A stretch of 64,000 bases of DNA from Pestalotiopsis fici W106-1 (taxonomy: Eukaryota; Ascomycota; Sordariomycetes; Amphisphaeriales; Sporocadaceae). Below the pieces are notes generated by a model. It had not been told where the DNA came from. It did not search any database and saw only the letters and a list, made by a program, of their open reading frames with translations. The stretch covers positions 2,046,001 to 2,110,000 of the forward strand of contig NW_006917093.1 in assembly GCF_000516985.1 (NCBI RefSeq), written 5' to 3'. Below, piece after piece: positions 31,403-42,048 of the stretch. The translations under genes were made by a program, and so were the position numbers. Positions within the stretch are counted from its first letter, which is position 1, and each line of letters starts with the position of its first letter.

Positions 31403-31739
31403 TCATCCAGACCTAGGCGGGACCTTCCTGGCAGCTTCGTCCACGACTACTGCAAGTGTATCCATCCTTTTCCCTGGATCCCTAAGCTGGTATGATACGG
31501 CTACTGCCAGGTCTCCAGCATCATTCTTATTCTCGAGGTATGCTTCAACTTTGACATGGCACGGCTCCGAGGGCGGAATTCCCTTCGTCATGTCGATTGG
31601 CGGCTTCGGTGGGTTGTCACTGGATCGGTAAGTGTCAACCTCAAGGACTGCCCACGACATAAAGTTTTCAACAATTGTACACGAAAATAATAAAGGCGAC
31701 TCACCCATATTGAAGGGAGCATGTTGTACTTTGAGTCAT
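31403..31739 (-). CDS. Orphan small protein, copy 3 of three tandem paralogues (divergent)
   Basis: Exons (minus): 31739-31705 (35 nt) and 31619-31403 (217 nt), giving 83 residues. The donor gtgagt follows CAATATGG, the acceptor is gatccag, and the intron is phase 2. The protein begins MTQSTTCSLQYGDNPPKPPI, continues DMTKGIPPSEPCHVKVEAYL and ENKNDAGDLAVAVSY, and ends VVVDEAARKVPPRSG. It keeps the start, the N-P-KP block, the TK.(I/L)PP block, AYL..K.DAGD and VDEA. It has lost the ATR.TI core and has a different C-terminus. The intron position and exon length still match the other two copies, so it is a diverged paralogue. The function is unknown. Confidence 0.55.
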
Positions 31740-34700
31740 GATGGGGGTTGTTCTTGCCTAAGCGGTAGGGCAATATCCTATTAGCGACGGTGGGATCCTG
31801 CCTACGACAGGTGTTGAGGTAGGCTAGATAGCTGAGAAAATTCTTGGTAATAGTGAATAATACCAGAATAATGATGAGAAAACTTAATTGTATTTGAAGG
31901 AGGATGGATGTATTGTATCTCATATAAGTGATGGATACTCATTGTCGGTCAATAACCTGGAAGAGTACGGGGCAGCCGTTTGTTTATATAGGCAGAGACA
32001 TTGCATGATGAATTCGCTATAAACACGCGCTCAGAGAGTTATCGGTCACGAGCATAGAAGTGTAAGAAACAAAATCATATGCAGTTGCAGTCTTCAAGAA
32101 AAAAAAAAGACAAGGTATTCTTGGAGTTCCCTTCGATACGGTGTCATATTGAGCCACAGAACTGAACCGCACCGCTCGTTCCCGATTGGTCGCTTCGTCG
32201 CTGGTCGGTTCGCGGCTCTCAGTCTGGTAATCATGTTCGCTACAATCATCCACCCCCCTAAGTGTCGTTAAATCCCACCCTTGCAATTAGGTGGTTGCCT
32301 TGTTTTGAGCCGTACTGGCGAACCAGTTCGCACCCATTCCCGCTGTTTTTTTTTTCCGGTTCAGAATGATAGTACGCAGTGATAGAATACTAGCATTGCG
32401 ACGCCTCTCGATATTGTCCTGCATTCCGCCACATGTACACAAGCCACAGCAGACCTAAGTCTCCTATGCCACAATCTTCTCGAGCTAAACAATGCTTGGA
32501 TTTCTGCATTGGGCACTAATGCAGATTACAACAGAGTGTATAGCAATTGAAACTCTTATCATAAATATTCTTAGGAGTGAGCGCTTCAATTTTACGTTGC
32601 GCCCGCTTGAGGATCGTGCCCAATTTTCAACACGAGCTCAAAAGAGATTTGCCCACGCTGACACTGATCACCTTACTTAGAATATCCTTTCTTGTATATG
32701 GCAGTAGGTCGACATTTGCGCAGAACAATTTCATTGCACGATCTCAAGTAACCAGAGCAGGCTCTGAGCACTGTCAGTGGGGCAACATTGAGACAGTCGT
32801 CTGCCAGGGACAGGAGTGGCATAGTCTTCTCTGACATGACTGGACAATTGATTACCTAGCTAGGACGACGGAATTCATTGAGGTACACAATTCTTTAACA
32901 TTTCCAGGTTGGGCCAGTTTTAAGGCCGGAGTGGGGCAAAAAACAACCTGAGGCAACCACAAGTCTGCAAGCAGGTTCTCAAGTTTTCATGACCTCGTTT
33001 GCCTTAGCAGACAGGTACCCGGCGCCTGACAACTCTCTCTCGCGCGCCTCTCCCCCAATTCTTCCGCCCCATGATCCCAGCCGGGCGGGCCTCTGCTTGT
33101 AGTGCTTGTGCTTTTTCGTTCTGCGGCGCGCCAGCTCATGCGCAAATATGACGTTGACCCTCCAATCCAGGGTAGCCATTCATTTGCACTTCACTAACCC
33201 CCAAAAAGCCTACGTCAACCAGGAACTTTCGGAACGGTATCAAACAATGGTAGTTCCGCGTAGAGCCTCATCTTTCACAATACTATAAATCATACACTCA
33301 GTTCTGGTTGTCTTCCTTGGTCACCGTTGAAATCTTGACCAAGAATTCTCTCTCCAGCGAACCAGCTTGTCTCCAAGCGAGCCCCAATTGTACGCTTTAA
33401 GTCAACACTTCTATGGGAGACCAATGACAACTAAAATGATGGGAACAAAATTATAGGAAGGGCCACGTGACCTTTTTGCGACCTCACTTAGCATTGCGTT
33501 CAATATGATCCGATGACATCCTGAGATAGTGCGCTCATGCTTCCCATAATCGCTGAGATACGACAGGGAGTAAAGCTGCGAATCATTTTTCCAAGGTGCT
33601 GCCCAATAGGGGAAACTCGTTAGCTTAGGCAGTGAATTTTACTTGCCAGCATAAAAGTCTCATGCCAATAAATCAATCGAGCTACCTCCTACGGTCATAT
33701 TCCTATCCGTATTCATGTTGGTATTTATCTATTCAAAGCACAATTATCGCTGAATTGTTTTCTCTTCTTCAAATAAACAAAAAAAGAAATGAAGACAAAA
33801 ATTAATAGATAAAAAATGACCTTGACCATTGTGATGGAATCGAAAATCGTCATGATTGAATCGCGCGCTGCCACTGAGCGATCATTAGCTCGCCAGCCAT
33901 AAAATGCTGCTGAGGACAACTATTGGCAGCTGGCAGTTTCACAAGCTGCAGCTGCAGCTGGCTGGTTCGCTATAGGCTGCTCGCAAGAAGAGGCGAACAT
34001 TGAGCTTGGCGCGACGGCATAATTGTTTGCGTTTCCCGGCTTCCTGGCTTGATCGAAGAGCATTCTGCAGCGAGAGAGGGAGATTTGATTGCTTCCGCTT
34101 GATTTTCCACCTCGCTCCAAAAGGCCTTGATAATAACTGGCCTACGTCGAAAGATACAACGCAGGAAGATCTTCCTTTAGACTGCTCTTGGCGCAGGCCC
34201 TAGAGCTCGATATTGTTATCATCAAGCTTATAAGAAGATCCCAACTTCCGTGGTCGCACCTTCGTCTGTAAAACATTACTTAGAAGGGAATTTTGACCTT
34301 GGGGAGCGAGCCATGGTAGGCTGCTTGGAAGTGCAGAGTAGCGCCATTCAACCACGCGAAGGATTGTGGCACATAACATGAACATCCATCGTGCGCGGGC
34401 ACGATCCCACTTAGCGGAGGATGGTTAATCGAAACAATTGTCATTTAATGATACATCAAGAGATAAGAAGCACCAATTTCAGTCTTCTTTCACATCTGTA
34501 TTCATTCCGCAAGCCACTCAATTGCGTGCAAGCCCCAGGTGCGGCGCAGAACGTGGCTCTTAGTCAGTATACTATCTTCGTATCACTCAGGTATATGTAG
34601 ACACTGAGAGTATATCCGCTTAGGCAAGCGAATATGTTTCATTCGGCATAAATTATCTGTTAGTCACGTTGATGTCTGCAGGGACCTGCCCATTCAAGTT

Positions 34701-35586
34701 TGTTCCGAGCTACCAATCAAGGAGAAAAAGAACGTGTCCGTTTTCTTCAGCAAGATTATTTTAGAACAAATATAGCATGATGTCACAATGTAAACCGGAC
34801 CTACATTTGCCTCAGTTGTTTTTAAGTTTGGCCTTGTTACGCTCGTCACCGTATGATGGAGAATCCTGCGTGAATACTCAAAAACATCTGTATAGCAATT
34901 TTATAATCGTATAAAAGAAGTCATTTTCAATCACAAACATTATAGTGTCTTGGTCCATCAAGCACAAGCACGTGCGATGGTTGGTGACTGAGCTGGAGAG
35001 CAATCGTAAGCTCTTCCACCTTTCCAAGACCAAACTGTGAAAGCCTTGGTACTCTCCACTTCTATCCGAAGCGCGATCTGCCAAGACTCTGTCTACTCCT
35101 CCCCCAGAGTGTTATGCTGGGATGATATGTGAGTGAAATACCAGGAATCTGATCATCAGGGGTCGTTGCACGTGTGGATTGTGCAAGGAAAATTGGATTC
35201 ATCAAGGGTATCGGCGCTCGGGGAAGCGTGGGATTGGCGGACTTGGTTTGCCTCTAGGAAGAGAGACCAAGTCGCACGCAGATCGGAACGATGCCGCGGA
35301 CCAACGAGGGGCGGCTTGGGGGACAACAGGGCCGGGAAGTCACAAACAAGCAAAGTGCGTGAATTTGTTTGTCTTGAGGGGGTGTTGCTCGGCAAATAAG
35401 AAGAGAGGCCTATCGGCATATTTATAGAAAGCCGCTTGGAACCCTCTATTTAGAAAGGGGATCGAGAGAGACAGAGAGCCATGCAGAAACCTGCTACTCA
35501 TACATATGTGCTTACGGACATTAGATCCCATCTAGATCATCCATAGATCTCTCGTTTCAACCCGCCTGAACCCTGCGTCGATCGCC
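31740..35586. other. Intergenic, about 3.8 kb, no gene supported
   Basis: AT-rich and fragmented, with stops in all frames and open frames below 90 codons. It has a short CAGCTGCAGCTGCAGCTGG repeat near 33944-33962. The promoter of the plus-strand esterase should lie in the last few hundred bases. Confidence 0.4.
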
Positions 35587-36294
35587 ATGCACAACTTGAC
35601 CTACTACCCCGCGCCCAACCCGGAAAACGCGACCGGCGTCCTGGTGGTGCCCGGCGGCGGCTACGGTTACGTCAATTACGACAAGGAGGGCATTCAGCCA
35701 GCAAAGTGGCTCAATGAGCGCGGATTCAATGCTTGGGTTCTGAATTACACCACAGCCGGCACAAGAGCCACGCCCATCTACCCAGAGCCCATGAAGGAGG
35801 CTTTGGCGGCCGTGAAATGGATCAAGGACGGATGTTCGCCCCGCAAATTGGGGATATGGGGTTGGAGCGCCGGCGGCCATCTAAGTGCCATCACAGCCAC
35901 CCACAACGAAGCCCCCCAACTTCTGGACTTTGCGATTCTTGCGTATCCCGTCATCTCGATGGATCCGAGCATCACCCATCTCGGCTCCCTCCACAACCTG
36001 CTGGGCCACAAGGCCGATGAACATCTTAGAGATTCCATGTGTGCCGAAACTCGTGTCACCAAGGACACGCCTCCCGTTTTTCTTTTCCACACGGCCAACG
36101 ATGGAGCTGTGCCTGTGCAAAACGCACTGGTCTTTGCATCAGCTTTGGCGAAACACGGGAGACCCCTTCAGCTCATGATCTTGCCTGACGGGCCGCATGG
36201 TGTCGGCATGGCACTGGACGACCCCAAGCGCACCTGGACCGACCAGCTTGACCGCTGGCTCAAGGAGTTTAGCACCGCCAACGACACCGAGTAA
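35587..36294 (+). CDS. Alpha/beta-hydrolase esterase (BD-FAE / acetyl-esterase-like)
   Basis: One exon encodes 235 residues. The fold begins GVLVVPGGGYGYVNYDKEG, with the oxyanion-hole glycines at 22-26. The nucleophile elbow is GWSAGG (S94), the acidic residue is in FHTANDGAVPV (D172) and the catalytic His is in LPDGPHGVGM (H204), so the triad is complete. No signal peptide is present, which points to an intracellular enzyme. The nearest recognised groups are the short bacterial and fungal esterases acting on acetylated or feruloylated sugars and similar small esters; the substrate cannot be inferred. The next gene downstream on the same strand is a Zn2Cys6 regulator 1.6 kb away. Confidence 0.9.
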   Translation: MHNLTYYPAPNPENATGVLVVPGGGYGYVNYDKEGIQPAKWLNERGFNAWVLNYTTAGTRATPIYPEPMKEALAAVKWIKDGCSPRKLGIWGWSAGGHLSAITATHNEAPQLLDFAILAYPVISMDPSITHLGSLHNLLGHKADEHLRDSMCAETRVTKDTPPVFLFHTANDGAVPVQNALVFASALAKHGRPLQLMILPDGPHGVGMALDDPKRTWTDQLDRWLKEFSTANDTE

Positions 36295-37922
36295 TGTTTG
36301 ATTTTCTTTTTCTTTCAAATGCTAGAAATTTGCTTGGGAAGTGTTCATACAATTTACTGGACTTGGCCTGGCGTGCGAATGAAGAAGATCCATATGCATT
36401 CACAGTACCTAAGTACCTACCTAGCGCTGCCAGAGCGACAATGTGATGACGCAAATAAACCCACAAGCATTGTAACCGCGGGTGAGGGAGATTAGAAGCC
36501 GACCTGAACGTACGATTCATCGCGGGCGTCAAAAGTCAGATAAGTCGGATGGCGGGGGCTACCTTAATTCCCTTAGGTACATTGTTAGACATTTCTGTCG
36601 TGTCGAAAATGGTCAAAGGGGCGAGCAATACGCCGGTCGCCTCTGCATATCCTGGATAACATTGAGCTTCCTAGTACTGCTTTTGACGCGGCGCACAAAA
36701 CGAATGCGATTTTCCCTATCATGACCCTCCCACATGACCCATTGGCATCAAGACCCAATGCTTGGAAAAGACGGAAAAGAAATGACAGTGGGCATATCAA
36801 TAGTTTGTCGAGTCCAGTCCAGGCAGTATGCGTCCGTGATTGGGGGTATGCAGGGGATCGTGGAATTTGATTGTAGTAGTCCTCCCAAACTTGATCTCGA
36901 TCATGCTCACAATCTGGACTGCCCAGAGACACAGGTAGGTATTTAAGAATCCCAGGCCGAGCAAAATAGACTGGCCTCGCCAGTGCTGACTACGAGCCGC
37001 CTATATATTTGATGCGGAGGACAGTTGAGTCGCCGGCCGCAGGTGTCAAGCTCAGGCCACTGGCCAGGCGCGTTCTAGACCCCGTCATCCATCGTTCTAG
37101 ACTGTCCAGACTGTCTCTTTCACTGCCCATGTTCACCCAAAAGTCAGTTGCATGTACGACTTTAGGGCGTCGCCGAACCGAGCACATGGGTGGGTGGCAA
37201 AGCCGCTACAGAGCTACCTAGCCTACATTACCCAGTTTCCTTACCGCGCACTGCAGCCAGACATGAACTAGTGCGGTGGCTCCCCCAGCCTGAGAAAACC
37301 CGTCCAAGCATGCCTGTGCTGCTTTTGGTGGTTGCTGGGCGTCGCTGGCCATTCAGAGCGTGCGCCAGACTTGGGCTGCTCTGGCGCCAGCCCGTCCCCC
37401 AGAACATCCCTGCCCTGCCGCCCTTCTTGGTCGCTGGTGGCCGCCCACTATCCGTTATCCGTTCGCAGCACATCCGTCTCCTTTGGTCTCTAAGTCTGAC
37501 CATGTCGTACCTAGTCTGTCTAGTATGTAGGTAGGTATGGATGGAGTCTGGGCCCCCGGGCTCTGATTCTGGTCTGGGTCGCCATCGACTGATTCTTTTA
37601 TTATATCGGAAAATCTCCCGAATGCAGGGCACGATTCCCAGTGGCCATGTCGTATCATCATTCTCTTCCAGTAAGTTGCGAGCTGCTGTCGACTGCGACG
37701 CCCATCTGGCCGCTGCTGCTACTGCTGCTGCTACTGCTGCTACTCTGCTGGCTATCGGTATTTTCACTCACTCTCACTGGGGGGAGACTGCTGCGCACCT
37801 GGCAGTGTCGCGCGATCCTCGAGCCGGTGCTCTGCACTTTGACATCGGCACTCGGCGGTTCCAAGTGTGAGAAGAAAAAATAACCTTGAGAAAGAACTAC
37901 ACCCCAACAAACCCAACACCAA
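36295..37922. other. Intergenic, about 1.6 kb, upstream of the Zn2Cys6 regulator
   Basis: It contains TAGGTA/TACCTA-type motifs (36409-36423, 36570-36580, 37529-37537) and a CTGCTG-type run at 37712-37745 on the promoter side of the regulator. No gene is supported; the longest frames are antisense-like and motif-free. Confidence 0.4.
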
Positions 37923-40755
37923 ATGCCTCAGTATCGCCCAATCCAACCAGCGCACGGGGGCCAACCAGCCGTGGCATCTCCATCACCAGTGGCAGAACCC
38001 ACCAAGAGGTCTGACAAGCAGCGCAACAACCAAGCCTGCAATGAGTGTCGCCGATCTAGAATCAAAGTATGTTCAACTCTGCTCCTTGCTATTGCCCTGT
38101 CATCCTTCCATGGCACTAACACGGAATTTACCGTAACAAGTGTGACGGTGGTCGTCCTGGGTGCTCAACCTGTCGTACCAAGAATAGGAACTGCACATAT
38201 GTTGGCTCCTCGGGAGAGACGAGGATAGAGGCCACAAAGAACCGCCTCGAGTTACTGGAAAAGGTTCTTGGCACGCTGCAGAATGGATCATCAGACCAAG
38301 CTGCTCAATTGTTGAGCGATCTCAGGTCAACAACAGATTTGACCTCGGCCTTGGGGCGGATCGCGGTTGATGGCCCTTCGCAGTCATCGACGCCCAGCCA
38401 CAATACCACTGATTCTGCGCACTCTCCAGATGGTACTATATCGCCGGGATTCAGTCAAACTGCCAATCGCTCATCAGTGTCCACCCCAATGCACACGACA
38501 TCATATGCTACTTCCGAAGGGCGGATATCTCCCGTTGCCCGTTCTGGTCCGTCTTCTTTCGTTTTTCCCGGCACGTGTGCCATCACGCCTCCCAGGGCGG
38601 AGGAAGTGTCGCTTGCCGTAAGCGGTTTCTTCCGATGCAGTGGGGCCTTGTTTCACGTCTTCAGCGAAGACCAGGCCAGGAAGATATATGATGCCGTCTA
38701 TGGTGAACCAGAAGCACAGATGAATGCATCTGCAGCCGATATTTGTTGTCTCATGACCATTGCCGCTGTTGGGGCACAGTACGAACATGGCAACTATGAT
38801 CTTCAGACTGAAACCGCCTTTTACGATATCGCAAAGCACTACTTTGATGATATCGTGAATCAAGAGGGGCTCGATGCCATCAAGGTTTGCATCTTGCTGT
38901 CAATGTACAATGTGTTTGAAAAGTCTACAGTCGCACTCGCCTATATTGGTAGGTTACCTAAACACGAACCAAATATAGCTTCAGAACATGCTGACGCTGT
39001 ACCACAAAGAGGTCGGTCTCAGTCTGTCGAGGCAATATCAAATGGTCTTGGAGCAGCGAAAGCGACCAGACTCGCAACCCGGCGCCTTGTCTGAAAGCAA
39101 GCACATTTGGAGGACTTTGGTGTTCTTGTCCAGGTGAGCGACTGTAATCTGATACACTTGATAGTGCCCAACGTCACTAACAATACTCAGTTGGCTCTCG
39201 TCTACTTTGGGCTACGTTTCTGGAAATGACATGATGGTCAACGGACACTTGCCTGTTGGCTTTACATCTGATTCCGATAATGTCATTGAGAGTAAGTCTG
39301 CTTGCTGCGAATCATATTATACACATGCTGACTCGATGCAGTTGTTCAAGCGGAAATGACAAACATTGCTGTTTTGAAAGCCAAAATATTGCGGATGCAC
39401 TTGGCATTTAAGGATCTCACGGTCTTGTCTGTCAAATCCATTCTTGTAGACTTGCAGGTAGGTTTCTTTGGAGCATCTCATTGGTAGCTTCTCCCAGGTG
39501 TCGGCATCTCATTGCTGCAGCTGGGATTGGAGTTAGCGATACTAGACGAGCAGAAGACTTGCTAACACACGTGTGATGACTAGACATGGTATGGGAGGTT
39601 ACCGGCCCAAATCAGGCTCGACTATGATGAACGCGACTCTCTGACGCCACTGACAAAATGGAGCATCTATCATGTTCATCTCCTTTATCTGGGAGCAAAT
39701 ATTATCTTGTACCGCCGCATGTCATCTCAACTCATAGAGACACGTCACTCTGGCATTGGCCAAGGTGTCTTGCAATCACCTCTGGAAAAGCTCTACAGCG
39801 ACCACGGTGGACAAGCAGTGCTGGCGGCGAAAAGCTCTGCCCACATGCTGTTTTCCATGCTCCAAGAAACTGGCATTTTTAGACGCTGCTGGCTCATCAT
39901 GTAAGTTGACTCATCGGCGAGCTCTAGCAGTCCGGTGGTGCTAATCCATATACCAGTTTCCAATCTTACACGTCGTGTTTGATCATACTCCATTCGGCTA
40001 CGCAAAAGATGCTCCACAGCTGGAGACCGAGCAGCTGGCAAGACGACTTGGCAAAGGCCGATCTTTGTCTAGAGGTGTTAAAGTACTGTGCATCAGCCGA
40101 CCCAACGGCCCAACGGTTCTACTCGGAACTCAAGGAATTCCGGGACTACATCGCCGGGCAAACAAACAGTGCGTCGCCTGATGGCAGCTATACCTTGTCT
40201 CAGCCACATCTTGCGAGTTCGCAATCCAATATATCTCACCTCCTCGCTGCTGAGGACGAGACGCAAGACTCGTCTTATCTTATCAGGATGCCGTCAAATG
40301 CCAGACCTGATCATCTCGATGTCTCTTGTCGACTCCTCATCAAGCTTTGTCAGCCATATGGTGATCCGGAGCACCAAGGCGCCGGTATTGAAGATGTTAA
40401 ACAACGGTGGCGTGACGAGCCCACGCGAGCACTTCACAGCCTGATGATGGCACGACTCGATTGGGACTTGGAGTCACGTCAATCATTCCAATGGGATTCA
40501 AGGAAGCTGGCCAACATCACTTCGAATCCTACGAGTGGGTTTGGTGCGCCGGTTGTGTCGAGGGCTGGTGACACACTGAGTATCATTCAGCAAGTTGCCC
40601 CTAGAAGAGGCAATCTGGAGGGACAGTTTCTTGGTAGCATGCAGCCCAGCGGTTGGAAGATGCCGCACAGCGCAGTACATGTGGCATCCGACTTGCCCAA
40701 GAATCCACGAGCGACTGGACCGCAGGTCACAATCGAGGAAATGGTTATTGATTGA
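37923..40755 (+). CDS. Zn2Cys6 fungal transcription factor
   Basis: Exons: 37923-38066, 38141-38948, 39010-39133, 39191-39291, 39342-39457, 39584-39900, 39957-40755, giving 802 residues. The DNA-binding domain spans the first intron: C39, C42, C49, C56, C59 and C66 (ACNECRRSRIK, CDGGRPGCSTCRTKNRNC) give CX2CX6CX6CX2CX6C, with a linker and short coiled coil (NRLELLEKVL) after it. A Ser/Thr-rich region precedes the middle homology (fungal_trans) domain, which starts near VSGFFRCSGALFHVFSED and includes ICCLMTIAAVGAQYEHG and WYGRLPAQIRLDYDE. The second intron was placed with an AAG acceptor, 61 bp, with a CTGAC branch site, giving ALAYIEVGLSLSRQYQM; the nearer CAG would leave only 36 bp and the wrong frame. 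It is nuclear. Its targets are unknown and the neighbouring esterase and P450 are only candidates. Confidence 0.9.
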
Positions 40756-41228
40756 AGCATTTCATTTTGGTCTGGGGACATGATATTATTTTTTTGCATT
40801 GCATTGAGGGTCTACATTTGGGATTTTGTGGAAAAGCGAGCGATCTGATTTTTAGAGACATGTTGATGCTGACGTGGAATTCATCCACTACTGTGTGTAA
40901 GAAACACTCGAAGCCTTCGTTGATAGATACCCTTGAAAACATCAATCATCATTACAAAATGTGATTGCTGCCCCATAGATGGCATACTGTTATATACACA
41001 TGTACGATATACACTGGCTCGATTCACACAATATTGGCACTTGTTCAATAGCCGAAGGGTGTGTGATTATAACGTGAAAGAAGATGACATAGAAAGCAAA
41101 AATGTGCGACTTCTAGTCAACGGAGATCTCATTCTGGTCCACACCAGTAAGTCCCGGCCCTCTCGTCGCCTTCCCGACAAAGACTACAACAACATTCAGG
41201 ACAAGAAGCAAAAAAACAGCAAAAGAAA
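40756..41228. other. Intergenic, about 470 bp
   Basis: This is the 3' region of the transcription factor and the downstream flank of the minus-strand tRNA-Pro. Nothing else is seen. Confidence 0.4.
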
Positions 41229-41318
41229 GGGTCTTGCCGTGGATCGAACACGGGGCCTCGCGCAAACAATGTTCAGGGTTTTCCCTAAGCGCGAATCATA
41301 CCACTAGACCACAAGACC
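41229..41318 (-). tRNA. tRNA-Pro (AGG), with 18-nt intron
   Basis: The acceptor stem GGTCTTG/CAAGACC is perfect and the discriminator is C, as is usual for eukaryotic tRNA-Pro. The anticodon stem CGCGC/GCGCG encloses loop TTAGGGT with anticodon AGG. An 18-nt intron (AAAACCCTGAACATTGTT) follows position 37, the canonical site, and its CCCT can pair with the anticodon region. The T arm is CCGTG TTCGATC CACGG. Confidence 0.95.
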
Positions 41319-41956
41319 TTTTGATTTGTTGTTGTTGAAGGAGCGCAGCTTATTACGTATATTGTCATGTCGCGATGTTGTTCAGGGGAAGATGTGTTGA
41401 GGATACGGGGTTTTATGATTGCAAAGTCGAAATTTTTTTGCAATAGCGCTCCAGCCTGGTGGAGTTGGGGCGGGATTAGCGGCGGTAGCTTAGGGGCTTT
41501 GGTGCGTTGCAGGGCTCGTGCTTGAGTCGCCCCCCGGCCAAGGATCAAGGAGGGCAACAGAAAAGTCTTTCAATTCCGAATAATGCGGAATACAGGTACG
41601 TAAGCAATTTATATGGGTAATTGCGTCTTGTCTATCGCTTGATGACTTGATGTGCTGAAGTTATTTAGGGTCAATGCTCACAGGACAAGAGGTCAAGAGC
41701 AATTGGGAAGAGGCATGTAGAAAAAAGAAAGCAATACCTTTTGAGTTTGTCTCCTGCAAGTCATGGACCAGGGATCCCGCCGTGATATAGTCGTCATTTC
41801 TGTTTGGATTCGAAAGGAAAGCATTGTCACGGTGACTGATTTGGGACATGCCCGAGCAATAATAACTATCACAACAGATCAACTATAGAGCTAGGAAAAG
41901 GAACTGGATGAAATATAAAAAGAAGAAGTATAGCAAAAAGTCAAAAAGAAAGATGC
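41319..41956. other. Intergenic, about 640 bp between two tRNA genes
   Basis: No gene or repeat is seen. The tRNA genes are on the same strand and far enough apart to be independent transcription units. Confidence 0.4.
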
Positions 41957-42048
41957 TGCCCCACTGAGGGTCGAACTCAGAGCCTCCAGATTTGACGTTC
42001 CAATGTTGGAATAACAGTCTGACGCGCTAGCCAATTGCGCCATGGGGC
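41957..42048 (-). tRNA. tRNA-Asn (GTT), with about 20-nt intron
   Basis: The acceptor stem GCCCCAT/GTGGGGC has one G-T pair, and the discriminator is A. The D arm GGCGCAATTGGCTAGCGCG and anticodon stem TCAGA/TCTGG with loop C-T-GTT-A-A match eukaryotic tRNA-Asn. A roughly 20-nt intron lies directly after position 37. The T arm is CTGAG TTCGACC CTCAG. The identity rests on the anticodon and on the classic GCGCGTCAGACTGTTA block. Confidence 0.9.

Noticed and set aside
38949..38984. 36-bp intron in the Zn2Cys6 gene ending at the nearer CAG
   Set aside because: It is too short for a fungal intron and leaves the wrong frame. The 61-bp alternative ending in AAG with a CTGAC branch site restores the domain.
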